64,000 nucleotides of DNA from Phocoenobacter uteri (GTDB lineage: Bacteria; Pseudomonadota; Gammaproteobacteria; Enterobacterales; Pasteurellaceae): positions 1 to 64,000 of the forward strand of contig NZ_UGTA01000001.1 of assembly GCF_900454895.1 (NCBI RefSeq). The letters run 5' to 3'. The notes under the pieces are model-generated. The model had not been told where the DNA came from. It saw only the letters and a list, made by a program, of their open reading frames with translations, and ran no database searches. A program made the position numbers and the translations under genes. Each line of letters begins with the position of its first letter. The first letter of the stretch is position 1. Shown one piece after another: positions 58,303 to 64,000 of this stretch.

Positions 58303-58908
58303 ATGCAAATTAGTCCGTTACTTGAAAATTTAATCGAATCCCTAAGAGTGCTACCAGGTGTAGGACCAAAATCTGCTCAGCGTATGGCGTATCATTTATT
58401 GCAGCGTAATCGTGCTGGCGGGATAAATCTTGCAAAAGCGGTAGAAGAAGCGATGACTCATATCGATCATTGTGAATTATGTCGTACATTTACCGAAGAA
58501 AAGGTATGTAATATTTGTAAAAATCCACGCCGCCAAGCAAATGGGCAACTTTGTGTAGTTGAAACACCTGCGGATATTCAAGCAGTGGAACAAACAGGGC
58601 AGTTTTCTGGGCGTTATTTTGTATTGATGGGACATTTGTCGCCTCTTGATGGCATTGGACCTCGTGAAATCGGGCTTGATGTTTTACAACAACGTTTAGA
58701 ATCTGAGTCTTTTTATGAAATTATTCTAGCAACTAATCCGACCATTGAAGGTGATGCAACAGCGAACTATATTGCGGAGATGTGTTTACCTTATAATATC
58801 AAAGTGACACGTATTGCGCACGGCATTCCAGTTGGCGGAGAGCTAGAGATGGTTGATGGTACAACGCTTTCTCACTCTTTTGTTGGACGGCGAGATCTCA
58901 ATCTTTAA
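58303..58908 (+). CDS. recR: Recombination mediator protein RecR
   Basis: RecR works with RecF and RecO to load RecA on single-stranded gaps. The 201-residue product has the helix-hairpin-helix (LPGVGPKSAQRM), the four-Cys zinc finger (CELCRTFTEEKVCNICKNPRR) and the Toprim domain with VETPADIQAVEQTG and ATNPTIEGDATANY. I use the ATG at 58303, which gives the exact E. coli-like N-terminus and length; the frame is open 13 codons further upstream but that part overlaps the hairpin. Confidence 0.96.
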   Translation: MQISPLLENLIESLRVLPGVGPKSAQRMAYHLLQRNRAGGINLAKAVEEAMTHIDHCELCRTFTEEKVCNICKNPRRQANGQLCVVETPADIQAVEQTGQFSGRYFVLMGHLSPLDGIGPREIGLDVLQQRLESESFYEIILATNPTIEGDATANYIAEMCLPYNIKVTRIAHGIPVGGELEMVDGTTLSHSFVGRRDLNL

Positions 58909-58925
58909 TTTAGGAGAAATAGTGA

Positions 58926-60794
58926 ATGAAAACATTTTTCAAAAAACTGTATCAAATTTTTCGTTGTATAAGAGAAATGGTGATAAATTTTTTCTTTATC
59001 CTGTTTGTTATTTTTTGTTTGGCTCTTTTTTCATTGATTTCTAGTGAAATGGCAACACCAGATACACCACAAGAATTTAATTCAGGAGCATTAACCTTAC
59101 ATCTAGATGGTTATTTAGCTGATAACGCAGATGAATTAGGGAAGTTTCGTCGCCTATTGCAATCTGAATTAGGTTCAAAAGAACAACCATTTAAAATTTC
59201 TACTTTTGATGTGGTTCGTGCAATAAAAAAAGCAACTAATGATAAAAAAATTACAGGTATTGTTTTAGATTTACAGGCTTTTTCTGGCGGTGATTATCCA
59301 TCGCTTGAATATGTAGGGCAAATGCTGAAAGAGTTTAAAGCAAAAAGTAATAAGCCTGTGATTGCAATTGGACAATATTATTCTCAAAAGCAATATTATT
59401 TAGCAAGCTTTGCCGATAAAATTTATCTTAATAAGGCAGGTTCGGTTGATATTCATGGGCTAAGTTATGCAAACCTTTATTTCAAATCATTGCTAGATAA
59501 AATAGAAGCTCAGCCACATATTTTTAGGGTAGGTACTTACAAATCTGCGGTTGAACCTTTCATACGTGATGATATGTCAGAAGAGGCAAAACAGAATGCA
59601 ACTTTATGGCTAAATGGATTATGGTCAAATATTCAAGCAAAAATAGCAGAGAATCGTCAGATTAAATCGGAAAATGTATTACCACCGTTTGAGGATTATT
59701 TGGATAAGTTTAAACAAGCGAAAGGTGACCAAGCCATTTTTGCATTAAATCAAAAACTAGTGACCAAATTAGTTACCGAGCCTCAAATGTTAAGACTTCT
59801 ACAAGAACAGTTTGGCACGGATGATCAAGATTATCAGCACATTGACTATTTTGATTATGTCAATTATTTACCTTCTCGTTTTGAGAACAAAGCAATTAAG
59901 AATAATATTGCGGTGATTAACGTTGAAGGTGGCATTGTGATGGGTGAGAGTGATGATAGCAGTGCGGGTAGTGACACTGTTGTGGCTCAACTACGCAAAG
60001 CAAGAATTTCCAAAAATGTACGAGGTGTTATTTTACGCGTCAACAGTCCAGGTGGTAGTGCTTTAGCATCAGAATTGATTCGTCAAGAAATTGAAGCGAT
60101 TCAGCAAGCTGGTAAACCAGTTGTCACTTCAATGGGCGGAATGGCAGCATCAGGTGGGTATTGGATTTCATCGACTACCGATAAAATTATTGCAAGTCCT
60201 AATACTTTGACTGGGTCTATTGGAATCTTTGGTTTATCAATGAGTTTTGAAAAAACAGCAAAACATATTGGTGTCACAGAAGATGGTATTGCTACTTCAC
60301 AACTGGCGAGACAAAGTCCATTTAAAACCTTGAATAAGGAACAAGGCAAGTTAATTCAATTGAGCATTGAAAATGGTTATGATCATTTTCTTGAATTAGT
60401 AAGCAAAGGACGTAAGATGTCAAAAGAGCAAGTCGATCATATTGCACAAGGTCAAGTTTGGTTAGGGGAAGAAGCCCTTAAAAATGGACTGGTAGATAAG
60501 TTGGGCGATTTTGAGACAGCTTATGATGAACTAATGCTATTGATCAACGAGAAAAGGGTAGCAAAAGGGAAAGATAAACTGGATAATTTACCTGCCGTAT
60601 GGAGCTTGCAAGAAGACAGTGGATTCTTAGGTGAATTTGCAAGGAATTTTAAAATGAATATTCAACTGAAATTAACGCAGTGGTTAGATATTCCTTTTAT
60701 GGAGCAGCTACAACAAAAAGCACCTATTATGCCAAGATTAAACGATCCAAAAATGAGTTATTTGTATTGTTTAAATTGTGGAACGGTGCAGTAA
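58926..60794 (+). CDS. sppA: Signal peptide peptidase SppA (67K type)
   Basis: SppA degrades cleaved signal peptides in the inner membrane. The 622-residue product has an N-terminal membrane segment (about 18-40) and two homologous protease halves. The nucleophile Ser409 (GGMAASGGYWIS) and the general-base Lys206 (VGTYKSAVEPF) agree with the E. coli Ser409/Lys209 dyad. Ribosome binding site TAGGAGAA. It follows recR by 17 bases. Confidence 0.96.
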   Translation: MKTFFKKLYQIFRCIREMVINFFFILFVIFCLALFSLISSEMATPDTPQEFNSGALTLHLDGYLADNADELGKFRRLLQSELGSKEQPFKISTFDVVRAIKKATNDKKITGIVLDLQAFSGGDYPSLEYVGQMLKEFKAKSNKPVIAIGQYYSQKQYYLASFADKIYLNKAGSVDIHGLSYANLYFKSLLDKIEAQPHIFRVGTYKSAVEPFIRDDMSEEAKQNATLWLNGLWSNIQAKIAENRQIKSENVLPPFEDYLDKFKQAKGDQAIFALNQKLVTKLVTEPQMLRLLQEQFGTDDQDYQHIDYFDYVNYLPSRFENKAIKNNIAVINVEGGIVMGESDDSSAGSDTVVAQLRKARISKNVRGVILRVNSPGGSALASELIRQEIEAIQQAGKPVVTSMGGMAASGGYWISSTTDKIIASPNTLTGSIGIFGLSMSFEKTAKHIGVTEDGIATSQLARQSPFKTLNKEQGKLIQLSIENGYDHFLELVSKGRKMSKEQVDHIAQGQVWLGEEALKNGLVDKLGDFETAYDELMLLINEKRVAKGKDKLDNLPAVWSLQEDSGFLGEFARNFKMNIQLKLTQWLDIPFMEQLQQKAPIMPRLNDPKMSYLYCLNCGTVQ

Positions 60795-60824
60795 TAAAAA
60801 ATTTGTAAAATTTAACAAAAAAAT

Positions 60825-60854
60825 GACCGCTTATAGGTATTCCTCTAAGCGGTC
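60825..60854. repeat. Inverted uptake-sequence pair between sppA and xthA
   Basis: GACCGCTTA (60825-60833) and TAAGCGGTC (60846-60854) are perfect 9-base inverted copies around a 12-base loop. This is the closest-set pair in the window and folds into a compact hairpin. It has few T after it on the + strand and an A run before it, so it would terminate better on the minus strand. Confidence 0.78.
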
Positions 60855-60875
60855 GATAACTTTATAGGAACTAAA

Positions 60876-61679
60876 ATGAAATTTATCTCTTTTAATATCA
60901 ATGGATTAAGAGCAAGACCACACCAGCTAGAAGCGATTATTGAAAAACATCAACCTGATGTTATTGGTTTACAAGAAATCAAAGTATCTGATGAAGATTT
61001 TCCACATCAATTAGTAGAGCATTTAGGCTATCACGTGTTTCATCACGGGCAAAAAGGACATTATGGTGTGGCATTATTAACTAAACAAAAGCCATTGGCG
61101 GTACGCAAAGGTTTTGCAACAGATGGTGAAGATGCACAAAAACGTATGATTATGGCGGATCTTGAGACACCTTTTGGGACGCTTACAGTGCTGAATGGTT
61201 ATTTTCCACAGGGCGAAAATCGTAAACACGAAACAAAATTCCCAGCTAAAGAAAAATTTTATGCAGATCTTCAACATTATTTAGAAACAGAACATTCGCC
61301 TGAAAATCCAATTGTGGTTATGGGGGACATTAACATTAGCCCAACTGATTTAGATATTGGGATTGGTGAACCGAACCGTAAACGTTGGTTGCAAACGGGT
61401 AAATGTTCATTCTTACCAGAAGAAAGAGAGTGGTTTGCTAAATTATTAGATTATGGTTTTGTGGATACATTCAGAATGATGAATCCAGAAGCGGATGATC
61501 AATATTCGTGGTTTGATTATCGCTCAAAAGGTTTTAATGATAATCGTGGTTTGCGTATTGATTTAGTGATGGCGACAAAAATGTTAGCGGAACGATGTGT
61601 AGATACTGGGATTGATTTAGAAATCAGAGCGATGGAAAAACCATCAGATCATGCACCAATTTGGGCAACATTTGAATAA
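60876..61679 (+). CDS. xthA: Exodeoxyribonuclease III
   Basis: XthA is the main AP endonuclease and 3'-5' exonuclease of base excision repair. The 267-residue product has the metal site (SFNINGLRARP, GLQEIKV with the key Glu), MGDINISPTDLDIG and the catalytic His at the end in KPSDHAPIWATFE. Length matches E. coli (268). Ribosome binding site TAGGAA. It has no close downstream gene. Confidence 0.97.
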   Translation: MKFISFNINGLRARPHQLEAIIEKHQPDVIGLQEIKVSDEDFPHQLVEHLGYHVFHHGQKGHYGVALLTKQKPLAVRKGFATDGEDAQKRMIMADLETPFGTLTVLNGYFPQGENRKHETKFPAKEKFYADLQHYLETEHSPENPIVVMGDINISPTDLDIGIGEPNRKRWLQTGKCSFLPEEREWFAKLLDYGFVDTFRMMNPEADDQYSWFDYRSKGFNDNRGLRIDLVMATKMLAERCVDTGIDLEIRAMEKPSDHAPIWATFE

Positions 61680-62075
61680 GATATTGAATGTTATCAATGT
61701 TAAGGTTTTGTATCTAGATATAGATACAAAGATTTAAATGAGAATGATTGTTAAATAATGGTAATATTTCATTTATTTTTCAATATATTGTCAATTGATA
61801 AATTACTGTTTTTTGAGCTGATAAAATTGATTTATATCAATTAAAATTTATTTTTTTATACGGTAACGAAGGTTTTGTTAAAATTTGTGACAAATGTAAC
61901 ATTTTTAATGTTTGTTATTATTGGCTTTATAGGTAAAATAGCGTTAGGTTTTTCTCTTTGAATATTTTTATTTTATAAAAAGAGTCTACAGAAAAATCAG
62001 CTTGGGTAGTTATTTTTAGATATTAGTCTAATAATAATTCATTTTTCTCGTTATATTACAACAAAGAGGTTTGAG
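61680..62075 (+). promoter_or_regulatory. cydA: Upstream regulatory region of cydAB (396 bp)
   Basis: TTGATTTATATCAA at 61827-61840 is a perfect FNR site (TTGAT-N4-ATCAA). TTTGTATCTA (61707-61716) and TAGATACAAA (61721-61730) form a perfect 10-base palindrome around GATA. Several GTTA/TAAC repeats at 61865-61925 could be ArcA sites. cydAB is controlled by FNR and ArcA in other gammaproteobacteria. A Fur-like GAGAATGATTGTTA starts at 61741. No gene is seen. Confidence 0.6.
61827..61840 (+). promoter_or_regulatory. FNR binding site upstream of cydA
   Basis: TTGATTTATATCAA has all ten fixed positions of the FNR consensus. It lies 236 bases before the cydA start codon. It is palindromic, so it says nothing about direction. 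Confidence 0.75.
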
Positions 62076-63629
62076 ATGTTGGACGTTGTTGAACTTTCTC
62101 GATTGCAGTTTGCGTTAACTGCATTATACCACTTCTTATTTGTACCATTGACTTTAGGGCTTTCTTTCATTCTTGTAGTGATGGAAACGCTTTATGTGAC
62201 GACAGGTAAAGAAGTGTATAAAGATATGACTAAGTTCTGGGGTAAGTTGTTTGGTATTAACTTTGCTCTTGGAGTAACAACAGGGATTACCATGGAATTC
62301 CAATTTGGTACTAACTGGTCATATTATTCTCATTATGTAGGTGATGTTTTTGGAGCTCCATTAGCGATTGAAGGCTTAATGGCATTCTTCTTAGAATCTA
62401 CATTCGTAGGTCTTTTCTTTTTCGGTTGGGATCGTCTATCAAAAGCGAAGCATTTGGTTACAACATATTGTGTAGCCTTTGGTTCGAATTTTTCTGCGTT
62501 ATGGATTTTGGTTGCAAACGGCTGGATGCAAAATCCAGAAGGTTCGCAATTCAATTTTGAAACAATGCGAATGGAAATGGCAAGTTTTGCTGATTTAGTT
62601 TTAAATCCAGTTGCTCAATCTAAATTCTTACATACAGTAACTGCTGGCTATACTTGTGGTGCTATTTTTGTTTTAGGTATTAGTTCATACTACATTTTGA
62701 AAGGTCGTGATTTAAGCTTTGCAAGACGTTCATTCTCTGTGGGAGCAACGTTTGGCTTAGTTGCAATCCTTTCTGTACTTGTTATGGGTGATGAGTCTGG
62801 TTATGAAATCGGTCAAGCTCAACCAATGAAATTGGCAACAATGGAAGGGGAATGGCATACTCAAAAAGCACCAGCGGATTGGAATGCGTTTGTAATTCCT
62901 AACTCAGAAGAAGGAAAAAATGATTTTGAAATTAAAATTCCTTATATGGCTGGTTTGATTGTAACTCGTTCGTTAGATAAACAATTCCCAGGTGTTCACG
63001 ATATTCGTAAAGAAAATGAACAACGTGTGCGTAATGGTATTGTTGCTTATGGATTATTAGAAAAATTACGTTCTGGTAACTATACAGCAGAAGAGAAAGA
63101 AGCATTTCAAAATACGTATCAAAAAGATTTAGGTTTTGGTTTATTATTAAAACCTTATACTGATAATGTGATTGATGCGACTGAAGAACAAATTCAAAAA
63201 GCAGCAGATTCAACCGTACCTAACGTAGGACCAACATTCTGGTCATTCCGTATGATGATGGCATCGGGTGGTTTAATGCTTCTTCTTATTGCATTAGCTT
63301 TCTTCCAAAACTTCAAAGGTACTGTAGGTAGCCGCCCATTACTATTAAAAGCATTATTATTTGGTATTCCATTACCTTGGATTGCAATTGAAAGTGGTTG
63401 GTTCTTAGCAGAATATGGTCGTCAACCTTGGGCAATCTATAATGTATTACCAACAGGAGTGGCGAACTCATCATTAACAACCTTAGATCTGTGGATTTCA
63501 ATCGGATTGTTATGTGGTTTATACACCATTTTCTTGGTAGCAGAAATGTATTTAATGTTTAAATATGCTCGCTTAGGTCCGAGTTCATTAAAAACAGGTC
63601 GCTATCATTTTGAACAATCTGCGAAATAA
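62076..63629 (+). CDS. cydA: Cytochrome bd-I ubiquinol oxidase subunit I
   Basis: CydA carries the haems of the high-affinity terminal oxidase that works at low oxygen. The 517-residue product has nine expected membrane segments, the haem ligands His19 (ALYHFLF) and His186 (SKFLHTVTAGY), the quinol-binding Q loop (about 255-335) and the second haem b558 ligand Met in FRMMMASG. Length is close to E. coli (522). Ribosome binding site AAAGAGG. cydB follows 14 bases later. Confidence 0.97.
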   Translation: MLDVVELSRLQFALTALYHFLFVPLTLGLSFILVVMETLYVTTGKEVYKDMTKFWGKLFGINFALGVTTGITMEFQFGTNWSYYSHYVGDVFGAPLAIEGLMAFFLESTFVGLFFFGWDRLSKAKHLVTTYCVAFGSNFSALWILVANGWMQNPEGSQFNFETMRMEMASFADLVLNPVAQSKFLHTVTAGYTCGAIFVLGISSYYILKGRDLSFARRSFSVGATFGLVAILSVLVMGDESGYEIGQAQPMKLATMEGEWHTQKAPADWNAFVIPNSEEGKNDFEIKIPYMAGLIVTRSLDKQFPGVHDIRKENEQRVRNGIVAYGLLEKLRSGNYTAEEKEAFQNTYQKDLGFGLLLKPYTDNVIDATEEQIQKAADSTVPNVGPTFWSFRMMMASGGLMLLLIALAFFQNFKGTVGSRPLLLKALLFGIPLPWIAIESGWFLAEYGRQPWAIYNVLPTGVANSSLTTLDLWISIGLLCGLYTIFLVAEMYLMFKYARLGPSSLKTGRYHFEQSAK

Positions 63630-63643
63630 GTAGGAGAAAAAAT

Positions 63644-64000
63644 ATGTTAGATTATGAAATTCTACGTTTTATTTGGTGGATTTTAGTCGGTGTTTTATTG
63701 ATCGGTTTTGCGATTACCGATGGTTTTGATATGGGTGTTTTAACATTGCTACCAGTAATGGGTAAAAGCAATATTGAACGCCGTATAATGATCAATACTG
63801 TTGCTCCGCACTGGGATGGTAACCAAGTTTGGTTATTAACGGGTGGTGGTGCAATTTTTGCAGCGTGGCCAACCGTATATGCAACATCATTCTCAGGATT
63901 CTATCTTGCAATGATTGTTGTGCTAGCGGCATTATTCTTCCGTCCAGTTGGTTTTGAATACCGTGCTAAAATTGATTCACCAAAATGGAGAAGTGCTTGG
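63644..64000 (+). CDS. cydB: Cytochrome bd-I ubiquinol oxidase subunit II (partial)
   Basis: The first 119 codons of cydB, open to the window end. It starts MLDYEILRFIWWILVGVLLI and includes AITDGFDMGV and NTVAPHWDGNQVWLLTGGGAIFAAWP, both hallmarks of CydB. ATG at 63644 is preceded by TAGGAGAAA. CydB pairs with CydA in the oxidase; cydX and cydDC may lie beyond the window. Confidence 0.95.
   Translation, partial: MLDYEILRFIWWILVGVLLIGFAITDGFDMGVLTLLPVMGKSNIERRIMINTVAPHWDGNQVWLLTGGGAIFAAWPTVYATSFSGFYLAMIVVLAALFFRPVGFEYRAKIDSPKWRSAW

Overview
The window is an AT-rich stretch of a Pasteurellaceae chromosome, numbered from dnaA. Evidence for the family: the dnaA-dnaN-recF cluster, many Pasteurellaceae core genes, and repeated copies of the uptake signal core ACAAGCGGT(C). 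That is the Actinobacillus pleuropneumoniae-type uptake sequence, not the Haemophilus influenzae-type AAGTGCGGT, so a relative of Actinobacillus, Mannheimia, Glaesserella or Bibersteinia is likely. I infer this clade; I do not identify a species.

Layout. 1-3.6 kb: replication start genes dnaA, dnaN, recF. 3.6-5.1 kb: a small lipoprotein and the sialic acid mutarotase nanM. 5.5-13.1 kb: ammonium assimilation (gltB, gltD, glnA). 13.1-15.9 kb: polyamine ABC importer potABC without potD. 16.1-26.4 kb: flavin reductase, split ThrE-type exporter (yjjP/yjjB), BCCT transporter, YfgD-like ArsC protein, dusC, a phosphoethanolamine transferase, a YjdF-like membrane protein, djlA and sstT. 26.5-34.8 kb: rnd, a large HgbA-type TonB-dependent receptor, bioD, yoaA, lrgAB-like pair. 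34.8-43.6 kb: msbA, eno, kdkA, the dksA-pcnB-folK operon, and an LTA-synthase-like transferase. 43.7-49.2 kb: a complete rRNA operon (16S, tRNA-Ile, tRNA-Ala, 23S, 5S) with promoter, boxA elements, RNase III stems and terminator. 49.2-50.1 kb: a 0.9 kb gene-poor stretch. 50.1-52.7 kb: opine-dehydrogenase-family gene plus YfcC-family transporter behind a perfect CRP site. 52.8-64 kb: 4.5S RNA, rluE, a YwiC-like gene, pfkA, glpE, the Fur-type exbB-exbD-tonB energy module, ybaB-recR, sppA, xthA and cydA-cydB (cydB runs off the end).

How the parts relate: exbBD-tonB supplies energy to outer membrane receptors such as the hemoglobin receptor at 27.8 kb; GltBD and GlnA form the GS-GOGAT cycle; msbA, kdkA and the two alkaline-phosphatase-superfamily transferases concern the envelope. 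There is no prophage, intact insertion sequence, CRISPR array or obvious new defence system. The points most worth a second look are a probable AUU start codon in pcnB (as known in E. coli), the CRP-linked opine-dehydrogenase/transporter pair beside decayed-looking DNA, and the paired inverted uptake sequences used as intergenic hairpins, including one between gltB and gltD.
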